Shown here: piece by piece, positions 27,766 through 37,301 of the stretch | How positions within the stretch are numbered: position 1 is the first letter of the stretch | Layout of the letters: each line of letters opens with the position of its first letter | Assembly: GCA_018712345.1 (NCBI GenBank) | Contig: DVHG01000015.1 | Span: 1 to 58,018 of the forward strand | Direction: 5' to 3' | Length of the DNA stretch: 58,018 bases | Source of the DNA: Candidatus Onthovicinus excrementipullorum | Lineage (GTDB): Bacteria; Bacillota; Clostridia; Oscillospirales; Acutalibacteraceae | Notes under the pieces: generated by a model | Seen by the model: the letters and a program-made list of their open reading frames with translations, nothing else | What the model was told of the DNA's origin: nothing | Database searches by the model: none | Position numbers and translations under genes: made by a program

Positions 27766-29973
27766 TCATTCTCCCTCTTTCAGCTGGATATTTTCGCCGA
27801 TCCGGCAGTCCGGTGCAAGATGGTCCGGGCGCAGGGTGATCGGGCGGTCACTGTCCACCCGGATAATCTGGCTGTTTTCCCACGCGAAGCTGATATGCGC
27901 TCCGCGTATGCAGGCATCGCGCATCTCCCCCTCGGTCCACCGGGGCGGAAGCGCCGGCAGCAGCTCTATCACGCCGTCCTCCCAACCGATCAGGCACTCG
28001 TTGACGCCAGCCATATAGCCAAAGTTGCCGTCGATCTGGAAGATGAATGGGAAGTGGACATTAAACAGATTTTTAAACAGCGCTTTCTCAAAAAGGAGCC
28101 GGATGTTCTTCTGGGCAGACTCGCCATCGTGGAATCGGGCGGACAGGCAGATGGCCCACGCGGTGCTCCAGCCGATCTGGCCCTTGCTGTGATCCTGGCG
28201 GCAGTCGAACAGGCGGCGCATCTGCGCGGTGAGTTCCGGCTCCCGATACACTCCGGCGACACGTCCCGGATAGAGCGCATAAAGCGGTGAAAAGTGGCGG
28301 TGCCCCTTTTCCGCTGCGGAGAGGCCGCCGCTCCACTCGCTGACGCCGTCCGCGCCGTACTCAAACGGCTCCAGGTGGTCGATCACATGGCGGATCCGCT
28401 CACTGAGCACCTCCTCCTGCCCGATCTCCAACGCATTGGCGAGCGCCTGACGCATCAGGCCGTTCTCAAAGGCGCTGTGATAACCAAGCCCGCACCGACC
28501 GCCGGCCTCAAAGCACGCCTCCGGGGAGGCGGACGGGCAGGTGACATAATAGCCGCCGTGCTCGACGAGGTAGTCCATTGCAAATTCGGCCGCGCCGCGC
28601 ACAATTTCCTCAACCTGTTCCTGGAATTCCTCTAATCCGCCGTTGAGGTAGTGTTCATAGATCTCATTGGCCAGCCAGACGCCGCACATAGGGGCATACA
28701 TGTATTCACTGTTGCCCTTGACGGGTGCAGTCTTGCGCCAAAGATCCACGTTGTGGTTGCAGGCAAAGCCGCCGCAGCCATAATTGACGCGCGCCGTCTT
28801 TTGTCCGCGCCGGGACACCTCGTGCACCATGCGGATGTACGGCTCCAGGCACTGCTGAAGGCCGCAGACACTTGCGCCCCAATAGTTCATCTGCGTATTG
28901 ATATTGACAGTGTAGTTGCTGCTCCACGCCGGGCGGATATTGCGGTTCCACTGCCCCTGCAAATTCAGCGGCTGCCCCCCCTCCCGGCTGCCGGAGATCA
29001 TGAGGTACTTGCCGTAGTGATAGAGCAATTCACTGAGCGCGTTAAAATCGCCCGGATTTTTGAGCATTTGATCCGTGGTGCCGGACGATGATGTGTGTAG
29101 GGAGAGATCCTGCGCCCGGTATAAGGTATGGTAGTCCTCGATGTGCGCCGCCTTTAGGGCGGATGCATCCGTGCCGGCACTCATGACAAATGTCTCCGCC
29201 CTGCGTGCGGCGGCGGCCCGATCCGTATCCGGCATTTGATCATACCCCTTGAACCCGGTCGCAGCAGCGGCGATGAGCGTCAGATGCGTGGCATTTTTTA
29301 CCATAATCCGGCCCCTGCGGCAGATCACCTGCCCATCCGTGACCGGACGGACAAAGAGGGCGAAGGCCATCCCCTTGCCGTCCCGCTCATAGACGATGGG
29401 ATGGCGCTCCCCACGCAGATAGTTCGGGACGACATGATCCGGAGCGTTTCCGGTCAGCAGCATGCCATTCTGCCCTGCGGAAACCGCGCTGTACAACTGG
29501 GAACTGGCACTCAGAACAGCGCTGAACCCGCTGCCCACAACCCGATAGACGAGTACGCGCGCCGGATTGGAGGCAAAGCACTCCCTCTCCAGCGAGCCGC
29601 TCCGGACGGTGAGAACAGCGTCGTCCAGATTGAGCGCGCGGCTGTAGGCACCGGAACCACCGGTCAATTTCAGCTCCACATCCCCGAGCGGGAGGAAGGA
29701 CTCGCTGTACCCACCGGTGAGGTGTTCCTCTGCCATGCGCACGGCATCCTTATATTTCCCGGAAAAAATGAGCTCCCGCACGCGGCCGAGGTATTCCAGA
29801 CTCTCCGGGCTGTCATAATCCCGGGGATAGCCGGACCACAGCGTACAGTCATTAAAGGAGAGAATCTCCTTCCGCCGTCCGCCGTAGACCATAGCGGCGG
29901 TAAAGCCGTTGCCTACCGGAAGGGCCTCCTTCCAGCCGCGGGCCGGTCTGTTATAAATGAGCTGCCTTATCAT
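27766..29973 (-). CDS. GH95 alpha-L-fucosidase
   Basis: 735 residues. GH95 hallmarks: WKEALPVGNGFTAAMVYGG at the start, FNDCTLWSGYPRDY, and the catalytic core LQGQWNRNIRPAWSSNYT followed by NINTQMNYWGAS. Family members are inverting fucosidases that mostly remove alpha-1,2-linked fucose from H, A or B antigens and milk glycans. No signal peptide. ATG at 29973 is preferred to an upstream TTG at 29982 because it does not overlap the GH29 stop and has AGGTGG at fair distance. Pairs with the GH29 gene upstream to cover different fucose linkages. Somewhat shorter than many members (about 780). Confidence 0.92.
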   Translation of the reverse strand: MIRQLIYNRPARGWKEALPVGNGFTAAMVYGGRRKEILSFNDCTLWSGYPRDYDSPESLEYLGRVRELIFSGKYKDAVRMAEEHLTGGYSESFLPLGDVELKLTGGSGAYSRALNLDDAVLTVRSGSLERECFASNPARVLVYRVVGSGFSAVLSASSQLYSAVSAGQNGMLLTGNAPDHVVPNYLRGERHPIVYERDGKGMAFALFVRPVTDGQVICRRGRIMVKNATHLTLIAAAATGFKGYDQMPDTDRAAAARRAETFVMSAGTDASALKAAHIEDYHTLYRAQDLSLHTSSSGTTDQMLKNPGDFNALSELLYHYGKYLMISGSREGGQPLNLQGQWNRNIRPAWSSNYTVNINTQMNYWGASVCGLQQCLEPYIRMVHEVSRRGQKTARVNYGCGGFACNHNVDLWRKTAPVKGNSEYMYAPMCGVWLANEIYEHYLNGGLEEFQEQVEEIVRGAAEFAMDYLVEHGGYYVTCPSASPEACFEAGGRCGLGYHSAFENGLMRQALANALEIGQEEVLSERIRHVIDHLEPFEYGADGVSEWSGGLSAAEKGHRHFSPLYALYPGRVAGVYREPELTAQMRRLFDCRQDHSKGQIGWSTAWAICLSARFHDGESAQKNIRLLFEKALFKNLFNVHFPFIFQIDGNFGYMAGVNECLIGWEDGVIELLPALPPRWTEGEMRDACIRGAHISFAWENSQIIRVDSDRPITLRPDHLAPDCRIGENIQLKEGE

Positions 29974-29978
29974 ATTTA

Positions 29979-31442
29979 TCAATCCACCTGTATGTCAAAT
30001 ACGAGCGGCATCTGCGTGTCCGGGGCATCGTGCGCCCGGATGCACAGCCGCTGATCGTTTAAATCCCACTCTGCCGGTCCGCCGCCCAGTACGGAGATCT
30101 TCTGAATATCAAAATTAAACCCATCCATGCTGTGGCGCAGCGCCTTTAAGCGATAAACGCCCCGACGATTGGGTTTGAGGGCAAAGGCATAGATGTGGCA
30201 CGGCCGGTAGGTGTAGCGAAAATCCCGGCTCGTGTAGTGATTGTGCTCCTGAAAGCTGCCGGACTTCTGGCGCTTCCCCTCACCCGCGACTTTGTACGGG
30301 GAGGTCCCCCAGATGGCGTCCCGGTTGCGACTGGTCCATTCGCCCAGTTCATGGAGAATATGGAGTTCCTCCCCGCAGAGAGTTCCATCCGCCTTCGGAC
30401 CGATGTTTAAAACAAAATTCCCGTTTTTGGAGATGACATCCGCAAAGACGCGCGCGATCTCCTCCGGCGTTTTCCAGCGGTTGGTGGTGCAGTAGCTCCA
30501 TGCGTTATAGGCAGTGGAGGTCTCCGACTGCCAGATGTAGGGGCTGACCGCCGGGAGCTGGCCGCGCTCCCGGTCAAAGATGGAGGCGTTGTACATGATC
30601 GCATCGCTCTTATACTGGACGCAGACCTCCTTGCCCCACTCGAGGGACCGGTTGAAATAATAGGCCAGGAATTTTTTCATATACGGGCGGAACTTGTGGT
30701 TGGAGACCCACCAGTCAAAAAACAGCGTCTCCGGCTGATAGCGGTCCACCAGCTCCACCGTGTGTACCAGCCACTTCTCGCACCACTCGGGGGTGGGGTC
30801 AATCCCGTGCTCCTGCCGCAGCAGGGTGTATAAATTATTGTGGCGGTGAACGTTGACACACGCGCCGTAGAGTTCCCTGTAAGCGGGATCCAGCGCCTCA
30901 TTGTCATACCCGACGGTGCGCGCGCCGTTGACGAACCAGTAGTGCTCGGCACGGTGGCTCGACGCGGCGAAGGTGACCCCCTGCGCCTCGCAGGCACGCT
31001 TATACTCCCCGAGCACATCGCGGTGCATTGCCTGCTTGACGGTGGTCCATTCCGACAGGTCGGAATCGTACATTTTCAGGCCGTCGTGGTGCTCCCCCAC
31101 TGGCATGATATACCGCACGCCCGCATTTTTCAAGACCGAAACGATTTTTTCAGCGTCAAAATTTGGCGCGGTAAACTGCTCAATAAATTTACGGTAAGGA
31201 TAATTCTTGCCATATTTGCGGTTATGGTGCCAATAGACGGGATTCTGGTGATAGTACATCAGGCGCACATACCACTCGCTGAAATAGGCGGGCACCGCAT
31301 AGGCCCCCCAGTGGATAAACGCGCCGAACTTGGCCTCCCGGTACCACTGCGGCACCGGATAGGCGGACAGGCTCTCCCAGTTATCCTTGTATTTCCCGGC
31401 GGCGATCACCTGATCAATCCGGGCAAGCTCTCTCTCATACAT
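29979..31442 (-). CDS. GH29 alpha-L-fucosidase (copy 1)
   Basis: 487 residues. GH29 features: FGAFIHWGAYAVPAY, PVGEHHDGLKMYDS (114-127), SSHRAEHYW, and the nucleophile Asp243 in LFFDWWVSNHK, which is in the normal position. No signal peptide. Retaining enzyme expected to release alpha-1,3/1,4/1,6 fucose in the cytoplasm; exact linkage not readable. Start ATG is 9 bases behind GAGGC, 12 bases after the permease gene, whose imported substrate it may use. A second copy lies outside the giant operon at 44407-45870 and is controlled by its own promoter. Confidence 0.93.
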   Translation of the reverse strand: MYERELARIDQVIAAGKYKDNWESLSAYPVPQWYREAKFGAFIHWGAYAVPAYFSEWYVRLMYYHQNPVYWHHNRKYGKNYPYRKFIEQFTAPNFDAEKIVSVLKNAGVRYIMPVGEHHDGLKMYDSDLSEWTTVKQAMHRDVLGEYKRACEAQGVTFAASSHRAEHYWFVNGARTVGYDNEALDPAYRELYGACVNVHRHNNLYTLLRQEHGIDPTPEWCEKWLVHTVELVDRYQPETLFFDWWVSNHKFRPYMKKFLAYYFNRSLEWGKEVCVQYKSDAIMYNASIFDRERGQLPAVSPYIWQSETSTAYNAWSYCTTNRWKTPEEIARVFADVISKNGNFVLNIGPKADGTLCGEELHILHELGEWTSRNRDAIWGTSPYKVAGEGKRQKSGSFQEHNHYTSRDFRYTYRPCHIYAFALKPNRRGVYRLKALRHSMDGFNFDIQKISVLGGGPAEWDLNDQRLCIRAHDAPDTQMPLVFDIQVD

Positions 31443-31454
31443 AAAGTCAACGCC

Positions 31455-33137
31455 TCATTCCCCGTCTGCATCCATCTGAGCTTTCAGCGCGCGGACCTCT
31501 GCGCTGTCCGGGCCGAACTTCTCCGTGCAGAGCTTCAGCTTATTGGCGGCGATATCGTGCTTGAGATTTGCGGTAAAGGAGACGTCGCTCTCCTCCGAGA
31601 GGATGGTTTCCGCATTGACAGCGCCCTGCTGGAGCTCCGCCACGATCTGTGCGTGCTTTTTCTTATCAAGATTATAGAAGAACAGGCAGATGAGCATCAG
31701 CGCGCCGGAGACGACGGAAATCCAGATCGCGATATTGAAATACCGGTCCGCCACCGCGACCTTTTCCGGAGAGAGGACGTTGGCCGTGTCCGCAATAATC
31801 TCATAGTCATTCGGGTTAAAGCCCACAGCCCCCTGTATGACGGCGGGGACCAGCGCGCACAGCTGTGTCACCAGCAGGACGGCCGAATAGGCGAAGGTCT
31901 GGATAAAGCCCTCCAGCCGGTAGCCGCTCAGGTGCTGCTGATAGTCGCCGATCTCCGAGAGCATCAGCGGCTGCAAGCTGCCCATCGCATTAAACGCCGC
32001 GACAAATCGCAGCGCGGTAATCAGTACGGCGCTGGTGGTGCCCTGCTCCATGTTGTTGAATCCGATCAGCGCCAGGATCAGATAGGCGCCCGTGTTTAGG
32101 CACTGCCAGAAGATCATAATGGTGCGGTTATTGAACCTGCGCGTCATAAACGGGAGCAGGATCATATTGGGTGTGGCGCCGAAGCCGACGATCATGGAAA
32201 CAGCCCCGAAGATCATGGCCCCATCCGCCATATTGTCCGCGTAGTGGACACGGGCGACGATCTGCCACACCATATCAATGCAGCCCTTCATGCAGCCGAA
32301 CATCAGCGCCAGGGTCAGGATCATCAGCGGCCTGTTTTTTAAGACCATTTTCAGCCCCTGCAGGGTGGAGACCTTTTCCTTTTGGCTCTCCGTCTCCGTG
32401 ATAAACACACGCTCGCGCACGCCGATCAGGCCAACAATGCAGATCACACCCACCACAGCACTGGCGCAGCCAAAGACGCGCGCGGCGACCACGTCGCCCC
32501 ACAGGCCGGCGGCGACATCCTTGAGGACGTTCATCACTGAGGGCGCAAAGCCCATCACCAGACCGATGGGGGACCAGATATCCGTGCGCTCCTGCTGGTT
32601 CGGCGTGAAGACGCCGGGGAACATATTGAACGTGTTGTTCCACAGATTCCATATCAGAAGTGTCGGGATACAGATCAGATAGACATAGAATATCCGCGCG
32701 TCCAGCGTGAGATTCTGCGGGGACCAGACGGCCGCCACCGCCAGAATGGACACGACGGGAGCCAGAAACAGAATGTACGGCTTATAGCGGCCGAGCTTTG
32801 TCCGGGTGCGCTGGATCCAGCGCCCGTAGATGGGGGTGAGGATCAGCCCCGCGGCACAGGCGACGATATAGATGACCGTGGCGTGCAGCGTTCCATACTG
32901 GCCGAGATTGTACAGGATCGGGAGATAGCCGATCGTCACATATGCGTTGACGATATTACAGATAAAGCTGACCCCGAGGCTCGCGGAGCCCAGGCAGAAA
33001 ATCTCCCGCAGATTGAGGAAGCGCCCCTTTGGCGGCTCCCTCCAAAAATTCCTCAGCGCGGTAATCAGGGCCCTTCCGCCCGCACGGATAGTGATGCCGG
33101 GGTGCTTTTTCAAGGCGCCCGATTCTCTCTTTCCCAT
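31455..33137 (-). CDS. GPH-family sugar permease (MFS)
   Basis: 560 residues with about twelve membrane helices between residues 45 and 480. The loop PIYGRWIQRTRTKLGRYKP is the glycoside-pentoside-hexuronide (GPH, TC 2.A.2) signature, so cation symport of a small glycoside is expected. The C-terminal 70-80 residues are a charged cytoplasmic tail. AGGA lies 6 bases before the ATG. It follows GH2 by 29 bases and precedes the two fucosidases, suggesting import of fucosylated or galactosylated oligosaccharides. Related to, but shorter than, the permease at 41711-44098. No ABC transporter or PTS genes are seen in the window. Confidence 0.9.
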   Translation of the reverse strand: MGKRESGALKKHPGITIRAGGRALITALRNFWREPPKGRFLNLREIFCLGSASLGVSFICNIVNAYVTIGYLPILYNLGQYGTLHATVIYIVACAAGLILTPIYGRWIQRTRTKLGRYKPYILFLAPVVSILAVAAVWSPQNLTLDARIFYVYLICIPTLLIWNLWNNTFNMFPGVFTPNQQERTDIWSPIGLVMGFAPSVMNVLKDVAAGLWGDVVAARVFGCASAVVGVICIVGLIGVRERVFITETESQKEKVSTLQGLKMVLKNRPLMILTLALMFGCMKGCIDMVWQIVARVHYADNMADGAMIFGAVSMIVGFGATPNMILLPFMTRRFNNRTIMIFWQCLNTGAYLILALIGFNNMEQGTTSAVLITALRFVAAFNAMGSLQPLMLSEIGDYQQHLSGYRLEGFIQTFAYSAVLLVTQLCALVPAVIQGAVGFNPNDYEIIADTANVLSPEKVAVADRYFNIAIWISVVSGALMLICLFFYNLDKKKHAQIVAELQQGAVNAETILSEESDVSFTANLKHDIAANKLKLCTEKFGPDSAEVRALKAQMDADGE

Positions 33138-33166
33138 AGATGATCCTCACTTCATACACTTGAAAA

Positions 33167-36100
33167 CTATTTTTTTACCGCTTCCGGCAGGCAGATGGAA
33201 AAGCGCATCTTTTTGCCAAATCCGGCCCTTTTGCCAAAATAGTTCCCCCACTGCAGGTCCGGATAATAGCTGCCCACAGTGAGTTGAAGCCGGGCAAGGG
33301 CTTCCCCTGCCTGCTTTCGCAGCCGGACATAGGCGTTCAGACTACTGCACTTGGCATCTACGCGGATTTCCCCTCCGTTTTTCAGGTTCACCGTATAATC
33401 ACAGATATGATTCCGCCGCGTTTTAAAATCGTTCGTTGCAATGGAATTTGTCTCACTGTCCGCCCTGGAGAGGAAATAATTGGCCATGCTCTGCTCCCAA
33501 CCGTAATTGGGTTTCTCCCCATAGGCATCCGGGACTTCTCCATCTTTACGTGTGACAGGCGCAGTCCCCTCCGGCCTGCCGATATGGCCCGCCGGATAGA
33601 CGGAGTAGAGTGCCTTCCGGTGCCAGCTGACGGACTTCACGTGATCCATCAAGTCAAACTCAAGCGCAAGCCGGCCGGCATCCGTAAACCAGGCGAAAAT
33701 ATTCCTGGGATAGAGGCGAAAGTCCATCTCCCGCTCCCCGGCCACCATATCCAGCCCGAACGTCTTTAACCCGCTGACGCGGAAAATGCCGGAAATACGA
33801 TTCCCCCTGTGCCGAATATGCTTCAGCCGGATATTTTCCTGCGTTCTCTTGCCGCCGATTCCCCGGACGGACAGACGCGGATTGCCGAACAGGGGATGTC
33901 CCCAGCCGGTAAAGGCGATCCCGCTCCCAGATTCCGCCGCCGTGGGTGCTGCCGCATTGTGCGGCGCAGGCTCCGGCTTCTGACAGCCAAAACCATAGGC
34001 GTCCACCTCATATCCGGCCTGGAAGAAACGGACGTTCACCTCCCCGCCAGCGGACCCGGGCAGTTCCACGTAACCGCTCTGGTGCGGAGGGACGGACTGT
34101 GAGATATTACCGTCAAACACGATTTTTCCGTCCGCATCGGTACAGACTGCGCGCACCTCGGACAGGTTCGTGTGGTCAAAACGGTTGGTGATATACAGTT
34201 TAACCCTCTTCCCGAAGGACGATTTCTTCCCGTCCACGAGAACGGGGGTGAAGGCCTTTTTGGTCAGATAGGCCTCCGGCTTTAAGCGTTTGTAAGCGTC
34301 AAAAATACAGCCCCACTCGCCGTAACCGGCACATTTCCCGTCCGTGTGGGTCTGATGGCGCTCCCGCGTCCCCTCGGGCAGATAAAACACATCGTCAATC
34401 CCTGCCCAGATCGCGCAGCCGAGCGCGCCGTCCGCGCGGAAAATGCCGTCCCAGCCGTGCGCGATACTCTCACCCCAGAATTCCCGGCGGCTGTTGTCCT
34501 CGCGCAGCTGCTCCACATTATAGCAGGAGACATGGGCGAACTCATCGTGCAGGATGGGCATCTCCTTTTTACCGAGAAAGCTCTCCACCTTCTGATAATG
34601 CTTGCTGTAGATATCATAGGGCAGGGGCTCCGTGTGAACCGTGAAGGGGTAGCTGAAAATCACCGGACGGGATGGATCCACGGCCTTCACATAGTCGTAC
34701 TCCGCGCGGAAGGCACAGGTTTCCTCAAAGCCGGATTCATTGGCCAGGGACCAGATGATGACCGACGGATGATTGCGCGCGCTTTCGATCATCTCCGCAA
34801 AGGTGGAGAGGAATTCCTCCGGTGGATTGTAGATACCAAATCCGTTTGCGCCCTTAAAGCAGGCGGAGTTTTCCTGCTCCACGTAGATCCCGAGGCGGTC
34901 GCACACCTCAAGCAGATAGTCGCAGGCCGGATAGTGGGATGTACGGATATGGTTGATGTTGTGCTCCTTATAGGTGCGGATCTCATACCCGATATCCTCC
35001 CGGGTGAGCGAGCGCCCATACAGGTGAGAGACATCGTGGTGGCAGAGGCCGCGCAGCTTGATCTCCTTACCGTTGACATAGACCTTATTGCGGTCCGTCC
35101 CGTTTTTACCGCCGTAAGTAATTTCACGAATCCCGACGGTGTGGCAGTTCTCCTGCACGGTTTGCCCACCTGAAACGAGAGAGAGCCTCAGCTGATAGAG
35201 GTTCGGGTGTTCCGCATCCCAGAGCTTTGGCTCCCGGACCGGCAGTGAAAAACGAACTCCGTACCGCGGCCCCTCCGGCCGAGCGGAATCGGCACGGTAC
35301 AGCGGGCTGTACTTCCGGTCATTGGCGCTACTCTTCGGGTACTTGCGCGCCCATTTTTCATCCGGCGTGATCGTATTGGACTGCCACGCCTCCTCGGGCA
35401 TGCGGAAGCCCTCCAGCGTACCGGAAATCTCCGCGGCGGTGGTTCCGTCCGCATCGATGAGCTGTGCACAGAGCATATCATCCGCATTTTCGGTGACGAT
35501 CTCGCAGGCCACATCAACCCACGCGGCACCGGCATTCTGAACACGGGTGCCGATATGTGTCCGGGCAATGTGCTGCTCCGGCAGTGCAAAGAGCGTGATA
35601 TCCCGCAGGATACCGCCGATGTTGCAGTGCGCATAATAGCTTGCCCATGCCGCGCTGCTGATCTTTTCCCCATTCGGGTTCCATGGCCCCCTGCGATCCC
35701 CCTCTGCATCCGTGACACCGACTACGAGCGTAATCTCCCGTTCACGGGCGAAAGGTGTAATCTCACAGTCCCAGGTGGTGAAGCCGCCGGCATGGGCTTT
35801 TATAAATTGATTGTTGATCCAGATGCGTGCATGCGAGTAGACGCCCTCAAAGCGCAGGAACACACGGCTGCCCACAAAGGTTTCGGGCAGCAAAAAGCTG
35901 CGTCGGTAATAATACTCGGTATTGTTTTCAATATCGACTCCCTGCATAATCAGGGATCCGGGCACCGTCACCGGACGCCAAAGTTCATCCGCCACAGTGC
36001 TGAAGTCATAATCCTGACGCTCCGCATAGGCGGAGGGGATCTCCGATATCTCACGGGGCAGGAACTCCCACTCCGCCTGATCGCGCCGGGTGAGAAGGAC

Positions 36101-36196
36101 GGAGCAGACCCCGCCCTTCCCAATGCGTACCGGAACTGCCGGCAAAGCCGGGGTTCTCCAACAGCTGTCCTGATATTCCAAGCGCTCAAATGCCAC
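33167..36196 (-). CDS. GH2 beta-galactosidase-like enzyme
   Basis: About 1009 residues. Sugar-binding, immunoglobulin-like and barrel domains of GH2 are recognisable: NTEYYYRRSFLLPE, RLEGVY-like strand, LRGLCHHDVSHLYGR, IRTSHYPACDYLLE, acid/base Glu487 in WSLANESGF and nucleophile Glu552 in MPILHDEFAH. No signal peptide. The start is uncertain: GTG at 36196 lies 10 bases behind AGGAG and clears the dehydrogenase stop, while a TTG at 36268 would overlap that gene. Likely removes beta-galactose, although beta-glucuronidase or beta-mannosidase activity is possible in this family. Confidence 0.9.
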   Translation of the reverse strand: MAFERLEYQDSCWRTPALPAVPVRIGKGGVCSVLLTRRDQAEWEFLPREISEIPSAYAERQDYDFSTVADELWRPVTVPGSLIMQGVDIENNTEYYYRRSFLLPETFVGSRVFLRFEGVYSHARIWINNQFIKAHAGGFTTWDCEITPFAREREITLVVGVTDAEGDRRGPWNPNGEKISSAAWASYYAHCNIGGILRDITLFALPEQHIARTHIGTRVQNAGAAWVDVACEIVTENADDMLCAQLIDADGTTAAEISGTLEGFRMPEEAWQSNTITPDEKWARKYPKSSANDRKYSPLYRADSARPEGPRYGVRFSLPVREPKLWDAEHPNLYQLRLSLVSGGQTVQENCHTVGIREITYGGKNGTDRNKVYVNGKEIKLRGLCHHDVSHLYGRSLTREDIGYEIRTYKEHNINHIRTSHYPACDYLLEVCDRLGIYVEQENSACFKGANGFGIYNPPEEFLSTFAEMIESARNHPSVIIWSLANESGFEETCAFRAEYDYVKAVDPSRPVIFSYPFTVHTEPLPYDIYSKHYQKVESFLGKKEMPILHDEFAHVSCYNVEQLREDNSRREFWGESIAHGWDGIFRADGALGCAIWAGIDDVFYLPEGTRERHQTHTDGKCAGYGEWGCIFDAYKRLKPEAYLTKKAFTPVLVDGKKSSFGKRVKLYITNRFDHTNLSEVRAVCTDADGKIVFDGNISQSVPPHQSGYVELPGSAGGEVNVRFFQAGYEVDAYGFGCQKPEPAPHNAAAPTAAESGSGIAFTGWGHPLFGNPRLSVRGIGGKRTQENIRLKHIRHRGNRISGIFRVSGLKTFGLDMVAGEREMDFRLYPRNIFAWFTDAGRLALEFDLMDHVKSVSWHRKALYSVYPAGHIGRPEGTAPVTRKDGEVPDAYGEKPNYGWEQSMANYFLSRADSETNSIATNDFKTRRNHICDYTVNLKNGGEIRVDAKCSSLNAYVRLRKQAGEALARLQLTVGSYYPDLQWGNYFGKRAGFGKKMRFSICLPEAVKK

Positions 36197-36242
36197 TACA
36201 GACACACTCCTGCCGTTCGTCAAATGAAATAATTGGTACGGA

Positions 36243-37301
36243 TTACTCCTCGTCAAAGACGACTGCAACTTTCCCGCATTTGCCGCTGGCCATCAGCGCA
36301 TAGGCATCGCCGGCCTTTTCAAGCGGGAAGCGGTCCGTGACGAGGTCCTCCGGGTGGATGTGCCAGCGGACGAGCTTATCAACCAGGTCCTCCATGCGCC
36401 AGAGGGAAGTGACCCAGCTGCCGTAGATAGTCTTCTGGCCATGAATGATGTCCGGTGAGGGATTAAAGGTACAGGTATTCCCCTCGCCGACAAAGGCGAT
36501 CTTACCGTAGCTCTTCGTGCCCCGGATGGCGAGCTGGCGGCCCTGATCGTTGGCCGAGCAGTCCACCGCCTTCTCCGCGCCCTTTCCGCCGGTGACGGAG
36601 AGGATCTTCCCGAGGGCCTCATCATCCGATTTAAATACGTAGTCGGCTAGGCCCAGATCCTGGGCGAGCTTCAAGCGGGAGTCGTCATACTCCACGCCGA
36701 TCAGCTTATCGGCACCCATGGCGCGTGCCAGCTGAAGCGTGGCCAACCCCACCGGGCCGAGCCCGACCACGAGGACCGTATCATCGCCGCCGATGCCGAT
36801 CTTCTCGAGCGCCTCATACACGGTGCCAAAACCGCAGGCCACCTGTGCGCCATCCACATAGGTCAGCTCATCAGGCAGCGGGATCAGATCCTTCTCCTCC
36901 GCGAGGATGTACGGCGCCATGCCGCCGTTGCGCTGCCAGCCATAGGCCTGACGATGCTCGGACGTGCAGGAGATTGCATAGCCGCGGCGGCAGTCATAGC
37001 AGAGGCCGCAGCCGCTGATGTGGTAGACGATAACGCGGTCGCCCTTCTTGAAGCGGCGCAGGCCCTCACCCTCCTCTACAATAATGCCGCAGGGCTCGTG
37101 GCCGGCGATGGTGCCGTCAATATACCCCTCGGCACCCTTGCCGGTATGTTCCCGGTAGATGCAGCGGATATCGCTGCCGCAGATGGTGGAGGCCATCGTC
37201 TTAACCAACACCTGCCCATGGCCGGGCTTCGGGATATCGAACTCCTTAAATTCTACTGTGCTGTTGCCCGGGAGCGTTGCTCCGATCATTTTTCCTTCCA
37301 T
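36243..37301 (-). CDS. Zinc-dependent medium-chain alcohol/polyol dehydrogenase
   Basis: 352 residues. Catalytic zinc ligands in STICGSDI and AGHEP, structural zinc cysteines in SGCGLCYDCRRGYAISC, and the Rossmann motif VVGLGPVGL. Family members oxidise sugars, polyols or threonine with NAD(P). ATG at 37301 overlaps the stop of the aldo/keto reductase gene by one base (TAATG) and has AAGGAG 8 bases upstream, so the two are coupled. The pair opens the giant operon and probably handles a released monosaccharide such as L-fucose or galactose; the substrate is inference from context. Confidence 0.9.
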   Translation of the reverse strand: MEGKMIGATLPGNSTVEFKEFDIPKPGHGQVLVKTMASTICGSDIRCIYREHTGKGAEGYIDGTIAGHEPCGIIVEEGEGLRRFKKGDRVIVYHISGCGLCYDCRRGYAISCTSEHRQAYGWQRNGGMAPYILAEEKDLIPLPDELTYVDGAQVACGFGTVYEALEKIGIGGDDTVLVVGLGPVGLATLQLARAMGADKLIGVEYDDSRLKLAQDLGLADYVFKSDDEALGKILSVTGGKGAEKAVDCSANDQGRQLAIRGTKSYGKIAFVGEGNTCTFNPSPDIIHGQKTIYGSWVTSLWRMEDLVDKLVRWHIHPEDLVTDRFPLEKAGDAYALMASGKCGKVAVVFDEE